Assembly (NCBI GenBank): GCA_011947345.1
Contig: JAAVTG010000094.1
Coordinates: 124,001-188,000 of the forward strand
Source of the DNA: Phytophthora quininea
Lineage: Eukaryota > Oomycota > Peronosporomycetes > Peronosporales > Peronosporaceae
Direction of reading: 5' to 3'
Length of the DNA stretch: 64,000 bases
Below the pieces are notes generated by a model that searched no databases, was not told the origin of the DNA, and saw only the letters and a list, made by a program, of their open reading frames with translations. The translations under genes and the position numbers were made by a program. Positions 52,078 to 64,000 of this stretch are shown in pieces (the stretch's first letter is position 1; every line of letters starts with the position of its first letter).

Positions 52078-52797
52078 ATGGGTAATGTGTGCTGCGGAGC
52101 CGGCAACTCGGAGGCTCTGGCGAGGCAGGAACTGCTCAAGGAAGGCAACGACTTCAAGAAAAGAGCGCGTTCCTAGGAGTATTGAGTCGGACAGAGAGTG
52201 TCTACCTGCAACTGAATGCATCGGCCACGAGGTGAGGGCTACAATCGAGCAGGAATGGTTGAAAGCTGACTTGTACTCTACAGGCTCGTGTGGCGACAAA
52301 TGCCAGGCCCAAGTGCTCCTGAAGACCTGCCAATTTACAGGATCGGCAAAGTGTGCGCAATGGGTATGAAGCACGGAAACTATGGACACTCCTTGTCAAG
52401 TATCTTACTCCTATATGCGCATTGCAGGTCGCTTGGACCTTGTGATTCTCGCACAGAACGGTCAGAAGCTGCTTGAATTGACCGCCTCGACGGCGGAAGT
52501 TCGCGACCTGTGGGCTCAAACGCTGGACGAGTTGTGCTTGCCCGGCCAAAACGAGCAGAGCGAGGCCGATGCGAAAAACTTGAAGGAGACGATGGAGAAG
52601 CAGCAGGAAAAGCAAAAGGAGGTGCGGCCTTCCAAACGCTCGATGTGATTATGTACTGAATTTTCGTGTGTTCGCAGCAATACTGGAAGGACCGGACCTA
52701 TCAATTAGAACAACGACGACTCGAAGCCGAGGAACGCAAGAGGAAGATCGGTCTCGTCGGCTTCAAATACACGGCGGAAGCAATGTCGAGAAGATAG
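52078..52797 (+). CDS. Doubly acylated PH-like domain protein
   Basis: ATG at 52078 gives MGNVCCGAGNSEALARQELL. Gly2 with Asn3 is a myristoylation signal and the adjacent Cys-Cys is a palmitoylation site, so the N-terminus should anchor the protein to the plasma membrane. A PH-like domain follows over exons: SVYLQLNASATR, LVWRQMPGPSAPEDLPIYRI, RLDLVILAQNGQKLLELTAS, then the C-terminal helix with the invariant Trp (TAEVRDLWAQTLDELC). The C-terminus is a charged coiled coil ending IGLVGFKYTAEAMSRR. Introns at about 52231-52283, 52369-52429 and 52621-52678 preserve the frame. Confidence 0.65.
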
Positions 52798-52907
52798 AGT
52801 AGCAATTTCACAAGACAAGTCACCGCAGCGACAGCATTCAGCAATTCTTATTTTTCTCACTTGAGGTCTGTCACGTTTGTCCAAAAGCTTTGATTTTGTC
52901 ACTTCAC

Positions 52908-53780
52908 TCACTCCTCTTCATGGATGTGGAACGAGTCTGCTAGATCCAGCATGCTGGTGGTATCCAACGTTTGCCCGTGGACAGAGCCGATGGCACTCAA
53001 CACAGCCGCCTTAGCGACTGCTCCAACTGGAATAGCGGCCTTCATCTCCTCGCCGAAGAACGGCACATATCCCAACGCCGTCGAAAACGCGCCCAAGTCC
53101 CGTGCCAGCATCGAAATGGGAGCCCCAACCAGTTGCAGCGGAATTCCTTGCCCTTTTTGGTGCGACGCCAGCCGTAGATAAACCCCGGTCGGAGAGATAC
53201 TCCCGAGTTCGGGAATCTCGCTTGCACTGCCGCTTCAGCCCGCTCCTTGCCGTGGTAGTAACCGTACAGTGGCATCCAGGACGGCACGGCCGACCCGACG
53301 CGAGCGTTGGAGATGAAGACGAAGCGCTCGGCGCCTGCCTTCTGCGCTGCTCTGGCCACTGCGATGGTCGCGTCTCCGCACAGTGTCTCCATCACTTGGT
53401 TGTTGCCGAACGCCCCCACCGTCGAGACTGCAGCAATTAGCAAGAGTTTAGTAAATCTATCATAAAGGTGTAATAATTAGCATTTTCTGCACCGTACTGA
53501 CGCCCGTGCAGCCGTCGACGGCTTTGGCCAGTTGCTGGTCGTCGAACACGTCGCCCGCGTGCCAGTCCACGGCCTCGATCCACGGCACGTCCTGCCACTG
53601 GGGCTTGCCCGACGGATTCAGGCTGCGCACCTCGATGCCCTTTTGGACGGCGCGCTGCAGCACGTTGCTGCCCACGAAGCCGTTGCCGCCCACCACCAGC
53701 AGCTTGTGCTCGCTCTTGTCGTAGGCCTTGAGCGTGTGCAGCGCGTTCCGTCGCAGGCGCTGCGTCGCTGCCGCCAACAT
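52908..53780 (-). CDS. Mitochondrial atypical SDR (COQ11/YLR290C-like)
   Basis: NAD(P)-binding Rossmann protein of the extended/atypical SDR group, related to yeast Coq11, which takes part in coenzyme Q metabolism in mitochondria. The ATG at 53780 gives MLAAATQRLRRNALHTLKAY, an Arg-rich, acid-free presequence. The nucleotide loop reads KLLVVGGNGFVGSNVLQRAV, then HAGDVFDD. After an intron (about 53433-53502) come STVGAFGNNQVMETLCGDAT, RFVFISNARVG, the catalytic-type YxxxK in GYYHGKERAEAAV, and SLRPGFIYGW. A one-base frame change near 53141 precedes the C-terminal helices. Identity as COQ11 versus other NDUFA9-like SDRs rests on general order only. Confidence 0.65.
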
Positions 53781-54025
53781 GATTGGCAGATCCGTCCTGG
53801 CAAATTGAAGAGTGAGCCTGATCGGCTTCAACGTACTACGTACGTTATTTGGTAGGATGCAACCTTGTCAATAGAATACCGGTATTGGATCGGTTGGAAC
53901 GGCGCGTCCTTTCGTGGCCAATCTTACCTTCTGCAGGAATAATGGTGTGGAATGAGCTGTGCTCTGCTCTAGAGATGCATGGCAATGGTAATTGATATGC
54001 ACCTGTGATGTTGTAGTCGAGTTCC

Positions 54026-54639
54026 ATGTCCGCGTCGGCTTTTGCTCGATCTCGAGCTGCATTGAGACGCAAACCGAAGCCTGTCAAGAAGGTGCTGGAT
54101 GACGAAGACTTGGAGGAGATCAAAGAGGCCTTCCACTTGTTCGACACGGACGGTAGTGGCAGCATCGACGTGCGGGAGCTGAAGGCTGCGATGCGGGCGC
54201 TGGGCTTCCAGGTCAAGAAGGCGGAGATCCGCCAGATGATCGCGGACATCGACAAGGACGAATCCGGCACGATCGACCAGGACGAGTTCATCGAGATGAT
54301 GACGGGGAAGATGGTGAGTAGTTGGTAGCTAGTAGAGACACGTGCATGCATTTACTTACTTACTTCCTGTTGCTGCTGCAGAACTCGAGAGACCCGCGCG
54401 AGGAGATCTCCAAGATCTTCCAGCTCTTCGACGACGACAACACGGGCAAGATCTCCTTTCGCAACCTAAAGCGCGTGTGCACCGAACTGGGTGAGACGCT
54501 GACGGACGAGGAGATGCAAGAGATGATCGACGAGGCTGATCGAGATGGGGACGGTCTCATCAACGAGGAGGAGTTCTTCCGCGTCATGAAGAAGCGAAGC
54601 GGCAATCCGTTGGACGACCTGGACAGCGACGACGACTAG
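54026..54639 (+). CDS. Centrin
   Basis: Calcium-binding EF-hand protein of basal bodies and centrioles. ATG at 54026; one intron (54314-54381) leaves 181 residues, the usual centrin size. A basic N-terminal extension ([20 protein letters not shown]) is followed by four EF hands: [36 protein letters not shown] and [12 protein letters not shown]. Loop 3 departs from the consensus at two positions, as in many centrins, so calcium binding there may be weak. The ending, acidic and with an Asp run, fits the family. The gene is intact and implies a flagellate (zoospore-forming) organism. Confidence 0.9.
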
Positions 54640-54676
54640 TTCGCTTCTGCGTCTTTGAATACACTGGAGGATACTT

Positions 54677-56637
54677 CTACGAAGCTAAAGAATGGTTGTT
54701 TATTGTTGATGCAGCTGCTGCTGCTGCACCGCCTGAAGGAATAAAACGGATTGCTGCTTGTACTCGACCATTAGTTGTGCTAGATATCCGCTTTTCCATC
54801 TTGACGGACTGCAGAATTTCTTGCACGCTTCGCTTGACGACACGTGTACCCACTCGAGATGTAGCAGCAACTGCATATGAACGCATTGCACTGCTTCGCT
54901 TCGGTGGTTTGAGCTCGACAACATTGTAACGGATCCGAATTGTGGAGGAAGTCGACTCGGACTTTTGTCCTAACCTGCTTGTTATCATGCTGGAAATCGG
55001 AGACACCTCGGAGCATAAATCACGCTGATCAGATCTCTCTGCTTCAAAGTTGTTCTCATCTTTCCCGATGAAAAGTCCTCCATTTGGTCGCGAACTGAGA
55101 GAATCGGTTTTCGAATAGGAACGTCAAACTCGTAGAATCCTGAAGACCCTCGAAGCTTGTGTTCTGCGCACCCTTCAGTACGCTTTCGCTGCCAGGAATC
55201 ACGGGAGAAAATACTAAAGTGAACTGTTGGAGGGTCAGCGATGTCGTCTTCCTTATTCACTCCAGGCTGTGCTTCGGATAACGTGCTTTCTTTCACAAAG
55301 TTCAGCTTGAAAAACTGATGCCACCCAAAAGAAGCAGATGAAGTCCACCACAAGTATCCTGTTCGCTGCGGTCGTGACAACGCAGTCATTCCTCTTCTCC
55401 GATATAAATTCTCGGAATCAAATCTCCATTGAGGGTAGATGTTGCGATCAGGCAGAGTAAGTTCGTACTCGATGAATATAGGGTCTGCAGTTTGCGGATT
55501 CTCAATGGAAACGATTTCCAAAGACAACATCATTTTTTCGTCTTGCAATCGACTCCATCAATACATGCTGGTCTCTTGCCAATATTTTGCCAGCGAGCGA
55601 CTTCTGCTTTGTCGCGTTTTTCTTCTTGCAGCCGAAGCTCTCGAGTTAATCGTTGGTCTTCAGCGGATGCGTACGACACGAGGTCGTTGATGTTGTCAAG
55701 CACAAATTCGTACAAACAGCCGGACTTCATCTTTAGTTGGTAGGTGGTAAGTTTGGGGCCTTTTATCAACAGATCTGGGTCGTTTTCAAAGTCCACAATT
55801 GGTGTTGAGAAGCCTGGTGTGCAGCAGAGCAATCCGCTCTCCTTGTAGAATCTCAGCGAGCACAAAACGTGCTCCGTTTTCTCAATAAGAGCGACGATAT
55901 GCATCGCTCGAAATTTATCTTCCCGATTTGATCGCTCCCAAGCGCGCTGGTGGTTTGTTGTCCAAGAGTTTGGTTGTTTAGAATTGCGTGGCCGCCGGTT
56001 GAGATCAGGAGGAGCTAGATGCGTTGAAGAGCTTGATGTACTCAATGGCACCTTAATTAGCTTGGTTTTCAATCAAACCACGAGTCAGGCGATTAGATTA
56101 TCGATACAGAGTGACAACATCCAGCTTACCTCGGTCGGGGTGAAATCGTCCACGTCAACGTACGAAGACAATATATCGGAAGCATCTGAGTCGGAGCTTT
56201 TTCGCTGAGCAAAACGAATATACAGAAGAGTTAGAAATCATTCGTTTATAATCATGAATTCCTCCGTTCGTACTCTTCTGGACGCCAATTGAATTCCTTT
56301 TGCTTTCAAGCGATCTTGCTCTTGCTTCTTTTCGCTAACGATTTATATAGATTTTAACGACAAGAAAGTAATGTGCTTCAAAGGTAAAAGTATCGTCGTA
56401 CCCAGTATTCAGTTTCTTCTCTTGCCATCGAAATCGATATCTCCAGGTCCGACCGATAGGAACGGTGTCTTTGCTGGCTTCGATTCCACAGCCAGAAATC
56501 TACACAACAGGAATGAACAATAACAGTTTCGGGTTTTTCACAGCACATATTAACTAAAGCTCAACCTTGCGTAGAGTAACGCTGATCAGCAGGTTCTCGA
56601 TAGAATCGCGGACGTGGTAGTACTGTGTCGACGGCAT
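54677..56637 (-). CDS. MKS1-like B9-domain transition-zone protein
   Basis: Ciliary transition-zone protein of the MKS module. ATG at 56637 (MPSTQYYHVRDSIENLLISV), matching the start of MKS1 in order. Middle exons read FRAMHIVALIEKTEHVLCSL and LLIKGPKLTTYQLKMKSGCL, with an HNINDLV-type helix. The B9 domain begins IVSIENPQTADPIFIEYELT, contains YLWWTSSASFGWHQFFKLNF, and ends with VHFSIFSRDSWQRKRTEG, the conserved 'S-DSW-R-R-EG' block of MKS1. Several short introns interrupt the gene and the 3' end (to about 54677) is less certain. Convergent with centrin and divergent from the next gene across 68 bases. Confidence 0.75.
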
Positions 56638-56705
56638 GAAGCTGGAATCTGCAAACTCGGTTTTTTTAGCATTCGCGTCGCTTCGAGAGCTTTGCACTCA
56701 CAAAA
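56638..56705. promoter_or_regulatory. 68-bp divergent promoter of MKS1-like and CANNC-motif genes
   Basis: The two ATGs (56637 minus, 56706 plus) are only 68 bases apart, so both 5' untranslated regions and the promoter must fit in or overlap this stretch. Such spacing usually means co-expression. The stretch contains a T-run (TTTTTTT at about 56660) and no TATA box. Confidence 0.6.
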
Positions 56706-58387
56706 ATGAACAACTTCGACACCGACTGCGACGACTGCGACTATGGTAAGACCTGTTAACCCTTTTAAATTGCTCGCTAGAGTGCTGATAATGTTTTGTG
56801 GACAACCAGACCAGGAGTCTCTTGACGACGCCTCCAACTTTGTCGATGACAAGTGCGTTGAGTGCGAACCAAGCCAATTTTGCTGGGGGTTACTTAATAA
56901 ATTTGTATTTCGCAGAGTGTTGATGGACGGTGAAGAAATCAACATCTTCGACTTTGGAGTAGTTGATGTGGAGGTGAGAAAATAATCCTGGTAGTCCATT
57001 TCACGAAAACATTTATAAACGAATTGGTGCAGGCAGAAACGGAGTCGATGCGTCAGGATAGTCAAGTGCGATTGCGTACCAAGTCCCACGACTTGAAGCG
57101 GTTCCACGACAAAATCTGCGTCCGTGTCACTGAGCGAGAACGCCAAAACCGCCGTGAAGCTCAACGCGCACAGCAATACTTGGTGCGTATGGGTTACTGA
57201 TGAAAAATACTACAAACCTACGCTGATTTGCAAGCAGGAAGCAAAATGTGCAAAGATGTTTACAGCGACGACGGCATGGCAGAAGTCTAAAGCTCCCCAT
57301 CTGCGCGAGCTTCAACTCGTCCGTATTTTCAAGATCTACTAGAGCAAAAGAAGGCTGTGCTAAGGGTTTGGTTCAAGTTTGGCATGGCAAGGTTTATAAC
57401 TATATTAACCCAACGAATTTCTAGGACTGCCCTTTAACTCAACAAATCGAAAAGGTTTGCAGGACGATATGAATTCATTTATCACCACTAACGAGGATGT
57501 TTCAGGTTCTTCGTGCTGACTTGCAAATTCGTGAAGAGCTGCTTCGATCGACGGAGATCTCGCGGTCCGAAGTTGGGTCCGAAACCAGTGAAGATGAAAG
57601 CGATCAAGACAACAAGCCAGCGGAGTCTCCTGTCCTATTACCAGAGCAGGTCCGTGAAAACCACAAGGAAATTGTTATGGACCTAATATTCTTGCCATTG
57701 TTTTAGCGTGTTGCTCTGTACGCTACAGTGAGACGGCAATACATGGCGATGAATCGCGCTCGAGCTCAAAGCAGCGTGTGGCAAACCTCTTCCAAACCTT
57801 CCTCGCGCAAAGTGAAATCCCCGCTTGCTAATGCTTCAGTTGCGGCCGCAGTCGAAAGTAGTCGAGCTCGTCGTAAAAGTGCAAGCACGAAAAGCGATGA
57901 GAATCAAGTTGCAACCTCAGCTGGTGTCAAGATGTACGTGATCGGATGCGTTTGTGCGAATTGGTAGACGATCTAAAGTATTTATTTTGCACGCAGTGTG
58001 GATATGACATCAGGATGCGAAGTGCGATCGCACCGCCAAACCACCACGTCAACGACACCATGGAGGTGCGTTGTAGCTGTAGTCTGTCAAACGTCAAGCT
58101 GACTGCTTCACCTCTAGGAAAAATCGGCAAAGGCGTCGAAGGCGGCATCGACAGCAACTGAGCACGAGCGATTCCTTCGAGCGCTTCAAGCTCAGCTGGA
58201 GATACCCTCGCTTTGTTCTTGTGCACGAGATGGATCGAGCTCGGTCGCGGCGTTCCAGCCTTGCGCCAACAATTGCGCGCTTTACAATCAACCAAAGAAG
58301 CGCGAGAAGCTGCTCACGAGCGTGTACAAACAGCAGCAGCTGGATGCAGTCGCTACAAAAGCAACCGCCACATCCCCACGTCGTTAG
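56706..58387 (+). CDS. Coiled-coil protein with C-terminal CANNC Cys motif, ciliary candidate
   Basis: Multi-exon gene with ATG at 56706 (MNNFDTDCDDCDYDQES-like start). Small exons follow with GT..AG introns (56750-56810, 56864-56915, 56973-57033, 57182-57235 and others). Then come heptad-rich helices (SMRQDSQVRLRTKSHDLKRF, VTERERQNRREAQRAQQYL, DLLEQKKAVLRVWF, VLRADLQIREELLRSTEIS). The C-terminus has a Cys cluster: IPSLCSCARDG and AFQPCANNCALYNQPKKREK. A 'C-x-C ... CANNC--Y' ending recurs in several flagellum-associated coiled-coil proteins as I remember them. Shared promoter with MKS1 supports a flagellar role; I cannot name the family. Stop TAG 58385-58387. Confidence 0.55.
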
Positions 58388-58483
58388 CACTGCATAACAA
58401 ATCGTTTAACATTTAATTCATTCGGCGATACCGGTAACTCTCTTGCTCTAGCGGCCGCTTTGACAATTAATTCTACACCGTCA

Positions 58484-59992
58484 TCATACCGTCATGATGA
58501 CCTCGCCATCTTCGTTTTGTGCCTCACTCTCTTCATTGCCTGCAAAGAGTCCGTTCCACATAGTACTCCAAATGTCAGGCCCGTGCTTTTCCACATAGCG
58601 ATTGAATGTGTCTTGCTCACGTTGTGCCTTGGACGTCCACGCGTCCAGCTTCAACGGTTGTGCTCGGGGTTCGGTTTCTTCCTCAATTTGCATGTCCAGT
58701 GAATGTTCGCCCAGCACACTGCCGATACTGTTGTTACTGTCAGGAGGTCCGCCCGCTGCACTGCTAGCAGTGCCATCACTGGTGTGAGAGAGAATATCGT
58801 GGTCAGTTTCTCGCTGCTACACATACAAGCAGCCGTCAGAATAACTCTCCGTCGACGCGGGGACTACTTATCTTGTCCTACCTCTTTTGCGCTGGTCATT
58901 TGTCGAATCTGTTCCTTTAGACTGTCCAATTGATGCTGCTGGGCCTTGATGTAGTCATTTGCATCCTCAAGCTGTCTCTGAACGACAGCCTTTTCGTCTC
59001 GCAGTTTGCGCACATAGTCCAGCATGACGCGTTCCTCCCCAGCATCTGCGTCTCCTGAGTATCCAGTACGAGCGCTTCAATCGTCTTCTTCAATTGATTC
59101 GCAAGCAGGTCTTTCTCTTCAAGCTGCAGCAATAGTCTGCTGTTCTGGGCCTCATGAGAGCATGGTCCCGAGTTTCTTCGCTCTCCACTCGCACTCATCG
59201 AACCGCACGAGGATGTTCTCTTTAGTACGGATCCTTCACCATCACTCTCTGCTTGAACTATCTTTGTGTTCTCTTCGCTGTCCAGATCCTGCTCAAACAA
59301 TTCTTTCACGGCCTTCTCCGTCGCCAGCTCCAACGCCGTCTTGTCCTTACTAAAACCTCTCTCTCCTTTCGCGCTCACATCAGCATGATGCATCAGCAGC
59401 ATCTCTACACACTCGACGTAATTCCCATGACACGCCAAGTGCAGCGGCGTGGCTCCGTCGGCGTTCTTAGAGTCCACAAGCTTCTTCGCCTTGACGTCTT
59501 CTCTTTGCAGCAGCTGCTTCATCACCTTCACAGCTTGACAAGACGCTGCCCAGTGAAGCAACGATCCCCCGTAGCAGAGTCCTTGACTGCTACGTCAACA
59601 CCAGCGCACAGTAGCTGCGTGACGCTCTCCACGTCATCCGCAGCGACCTGTTGCACTAGGAACTGGTGAAACACCAGAAGTAGATTCGTGGCCTTCAGTT
59701 GCTGCGCCAACGCGTAGGCAGATCGATTGCCAGTGTCTTGAGCTTGTATTCCGCTGTTTTCGTTGCTCTGAACGTCCGCGGGGAAGCCAGCAGCGAGTAG
59801 AACCCTTAGTGCGTCCTTCTTGGAGGACGCCACAGCCACGTGCAGCGGCGAGCGGCCCGTGACGGGGTCCACGACGTCGCGTAGGTTCAGGCGGCCGCGG
59901 CCGTGATCTGCCAGAGCCTTGATGACGTCCGAGCGGCCATACTCGGCTGCCAGGAAGAAGCCGTCCACTGCTTCTTGGAGCTCCTCGGTCAT
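58484..59992 (-). CDS. Ankyrin-repeat and coiled-coil protein
   Basis: ATG at 59992 gives MTEELQEAVDGFFLAAEYGR. Ankyrin repeats follow: SDVIKALADHGRG, GRSPLHVAVASSKKDALRVL, VQQVAADDVESVTQLLCAGV, LHWAASCQAVKVMKQLLQ, and GATPLHLACHGNYVECVEML. Then a Ser-rich linker (SVLKRTSSCGSMSASGERRN), a coiled coil (LLLQLEEKDLLANQLKKTIE) and, after an intron near 58825-58880, a C-terminal stretch (KLDAWTSKAQREQDTFNRYV, IWSTMWNGLFAGNEESEAQ). One-base frame changes occur near 59560 and 59035. A cytoplasmic adaptor is likely. The stop, at 58484, faces the CANNC gene, so the two are convergent. Confidence 0.65.
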
Positions 59993-60208
59993 GGTCTCGA
60001 AATTGCTTTTTGTGACGTGTCGTGGACAGTGGAACCTTCATAAACAGGCTAATAAGCAATATGGCGAGTGAACATTAGTAAATCGGGGTTCACGGCCTTG
60101 ATGACGTTTTATGTATAGACGTTAAAAGGACTAAAAAAGTATCTAATAGGAGTCAAGCAGCAGAGTCAAACGCCGAAGACGACCCAGAAACCGAAGCTGG
60201 AATAAATA
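59993..60208. promoter_or_regulatory. Promoter side of the ankyrin/coiled-coil gene
   Basis: About 215 bases between the start of the ankyrin/coiled-coil gene and the left end of the pogo element. The insertion lies close enough to affect that gene's expression. Nothing else recognised. Confidence 0.4.
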
Positions 60209-60231
60209 CAGACAACGACACAAAAGCCGGG
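60209..60231 (+). repeat. Left terminal inverted repeat of the pogo element
   Basis: Begins directly after TA at 60207-60208. Matches the right end with one missing A in the A-run. Confidence 0.8.
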
Positions 60232-60354
60232 TAAATCAGTCTAGGTTCTCATACAAAAATTATGGACACAAAAACTCGGAAGCTAACAGAGCTGGTGTTT
60301 GATTGGATAATATTTACCCTAAATTGTGCAAAAACCGGAATTTTATAAGGCGAG

Positions 60355-61715
60355 TTAAACTATAAATGACTCATACCTAGGAATTGCTGTTTCGAAGCTA
60401 CGAATAACTAGATCTGGTGAAAACTCTTCCCACGCCTTAATCGTAGCTTTTATAGCTTTTAGACGTTTTTAGGCGCTGGAAGGCCCTTTTAGGTGTGTAG
60501 CAGCCACGAATTCGTGATTTAAGTGGTCCCATGACCCCCACGTCTAATGGCTGGCACACTGAGGTGCTTTTGGGGGCAAAGGGACCACGGTGGCACAGGC
60601 TTCCTCGGCCACAACGCGCACTCCTTGCTCCGACACATGACTGTCGAAGTTGTCGACAAGGAGCAGCGCTGGGCTGTCGATTTCATATTTTAGCAAATTT
60701 TTAACATAAAACTGCCAACCCACAGCGTCCATCCAGCCTGCTTCTTGAACCGTGTAAAAATGGCCTTTTGGAAGGGTCTTCAGTTCTTTAGCCTCGATGC
60801 TTCCGCCCAACTTGCCGCGTAAAATGAAAAGAATTGGAAGTTTTTTTCCTAAAACAATGAAGAGAGAAAATAAGTAAACTATAACATAAATAAATAAGAA
60901 ATAAAAACGTACCGTCTGCTCTAATCGTAAGCACAGCTGTCATGCGGCCTGAGTGCTTCGTCAAGTCTTTGACTTTGGCGGACCCATTCCTTCCCTTCAC
61001 GCCCCAGATTCGCGCGGGCGGCATGTCGAAGTTTATCGCCGTTTCGTCGACGTTGTAGATTTCGGCAGGGGAATAGGAGCTGTAGGTAGACCAAAACTCT
61101 ATTGCAAAGTTAGCCTTGATCTCCAAAAGATCAGCACTAGGCAATTTTGTTTCCTGGGCTTTTGAGTTGAGAACCCATATCTAAAATCAATACAAATTAA
61201 TATTTCACGCAACAAATTAGCATTAATATTCTAAGATGTACTGAAATACAAAAATACCTGTCTGCGGTTCGTTGGAGGAGTCTTTCAAGCGCACGGCGAC
61301 AACTCGCGGGCGATGTCTTGCCCTCTGCGTAGCTTTCTAGCCAGAGGCAGTAGTTGGCTTCTATAAAACCTATCATGATAGAGGTGGTGAGCCACTAATA
61401 GGAAGTTAGTTAGTATAAATATCAATACTCAATAAATGTGCTGTGCTTACCTCTTCATCTCGACGCGTGTCTTTCATAAAAGTCACCAGAGCAGGGGTGA
61501 AGGGAAAGCTCTCCTTGCGCCCCTGCCCTTTCGTCGTCTTGGATAGCTTGTTCCCGGTGAAGGAACGAAGCCTGTCGCGAGACCGCCACCAGCCGTCCAC
61601 TGTGCCGTGTGGGTAGCCCAGCTCGGCGACGGCCTCCGACAACCCCACCGCCTCGATGAGGTCGAGCGCCTCCAGTTTCTCCTTCACTGTGTACCCTTGC
61701 TGCTTGCGCTTCATT
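60355..61715 (-). CDS. Pogo-type transposase
   Basis: ATG at 61715 gives MKRKQQGYTVKEKLEALDLI, then SEAVAELGYPHGTVDGWWRS, a psq/CENP-B-type helix-turn-helix. Introns at about 61392-61447, near 61195-61258 and at 60847-60912 interrupt the gene. The DDE core shows IYNVDETAINFDMPPARIWG (first Asp), LLLVDNFDSHVSEQG (second Asp) and, one frame over, CQPLDVGVMGPLKSRIRG (third Asp). All three catalytic residues are visible, but one-base frame changes near 60560 and 60465 break the C-terminal end as written. TAA stop near 60355. The copy may be recently inactivated or mis-sequenced. Confidence 0.7.
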
Positions 61716-61878
61716 GCGCGTCTTGAAATGGTGCGTCTCGGAATGCAGGGGTCAGCCTTTGTTTTATAGCAGCACCAACCAAATTTTACGTTTTTATTGG
61801 CAAAAGAAAATATATAATGCAATTTTGATTGGCTAAAATTTTGTATTGGTTTTCTGTTTAAGCCCCGGGTTTTGTGTA

Positions 61879-61903
61879 CCCCGGCTTTTTGTGTCGTTGT
61901 CTG
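61879..61903 (-). repeat. Right terminal inverted repeat of the pogo element
   Basis: Inverse partner of the left repeat, followed by TA at 61904-61905. A second CCCCGG-TTTTGTGT word just inside it forms a subterminal repeat. Confidence 0.8.
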
Positions 61904-61905
61904 TA

Positions 61906-62129
61906 TGCTGTTCTGATTGATCATCTAACGTCTACCTGCTGCTGTGTTACGGAACTCCACCGAGAGCGCTTCGCCCCGTTCTCCTCCGATGGAAGAAAAA
62001 CGGTGGGGCAAAGCAGGTGGAGGGGTTCCAAATCCATATTTTAGCCTATTCACGCGCAAGCCTGCTGCGTCACGACCGCCGAGGTCCTTGTGTCTGCAGC
62101 ATCGTAGTCCTAAATCCAAGAGCACCTGT
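61906..62129. other. Spacer downstream of CTP synthase
   Basis: About 220 bases between the pogo element and the stop of CTP synthase. It should contain the 3' untranslated end of that gene. Nothing else recognised. Confidence 0.4.

Positions 62130-64000
<1,871 letters not shown>

Larger units (their letters stand above)
60209..61903 (-). mobile_element. Pogo-type (Tc1/mariner superfamily) DNA transposon, 1,695 bp
   Basis: Complete-looking element. The left end reads CAGACAACGACACAAAAGCC and the right end, read inward, CAGACAACGACACAAAAAGC, i.e. terminal inverted repeats of about 23-25 bases differing by one A. TA dinucleotides at 60207-60208 and 61904-61905 immediately flank both ends, as expected for the TA target-site duplication of this superfamily. 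Subterminal ACACAAAA-type words repeat inside each end. The single gene, on the minus strand, is described separately. The element lies between the ankyrin/coiled-coil gene and CTP synthase. Confidence 0.8.

Overview
The window reads as nuclear DNA of a zoosporic oomycete, most likely Phytophthora or a close relative. The evidence is a mix of short introns (about 45-95 nt, GT..AG), a Crinkler (CRN) host-directed effector gene plus a second CRN-like locus, a temptin-like secreted protein, flagellar genes (centrin, MKS1), a class II photolyase, and pogo, Ty3/Gypsy, Crypton-like and Fanzor-like mobile DNA beside dense housekeeping genes. The species cannot be fixed from the sequence alone.

Layout. 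1-9 kb: end of an ankyrin gene, a mitochondrial PDK/BCKDK-type kinase, a CaaX-box protein, a Cys-patterned acidic protein, an antisense DUF3160 remnant and a broken TPR gene. 9-19 kb: a nuclear-type hypothetical protein, a CRN pseudogene with an NTPase-like C-terminal domain, a tandem-BRCT checkpoint-type protein, a two-domain MSP protein and a small polyproline protein. 19-27 kb: a gene-poor mobile-element graveyard holding a Crypton-like recombinase fragment, two opposing Ty3/Gypsy fragments, a Fanzor/TnpB-like remnant and a cluster of GGATCC words. 27-38 kb: a protein with a capping-protein-interaction-like motif, hypotheticals, a decayed transposase, a MYND plus five-PDZ scaffold and a coiled-coil protein. 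38-54 kb: photolyase, Doa10/MARCH6 E3 ligase, peroxisomal SDR, CRN-like locus, UBC12, a PROPPIN (Atg18/WIPI), a temptin-like protein, a doubly acylated PH-like protein and a COQ11-like SDR. 54-64 kb: a flagellar group (centrin, MKS1, and a CANNC-motif gene fired from a 68-bp divergent promoter), an ankyrin/coiled-coil protein, a pogo element with terminal inverted repeats and TA target sites, and CTP synthase.

Many otherwise conserved genes (kinase, photolyase, Doa10, PDZ scaffold, BRCT protein) switch reading frame by one base at one to several points, while centrin, UBC12, the SDR and CTP synthase read through cleanly. I treat most of these breaks as probable consensus indels or unresolved, and call pseudogenes only where stops, truncation and mobile-element or effector context agree. 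No rRNA, tRNA or CRISPR array was recognised.
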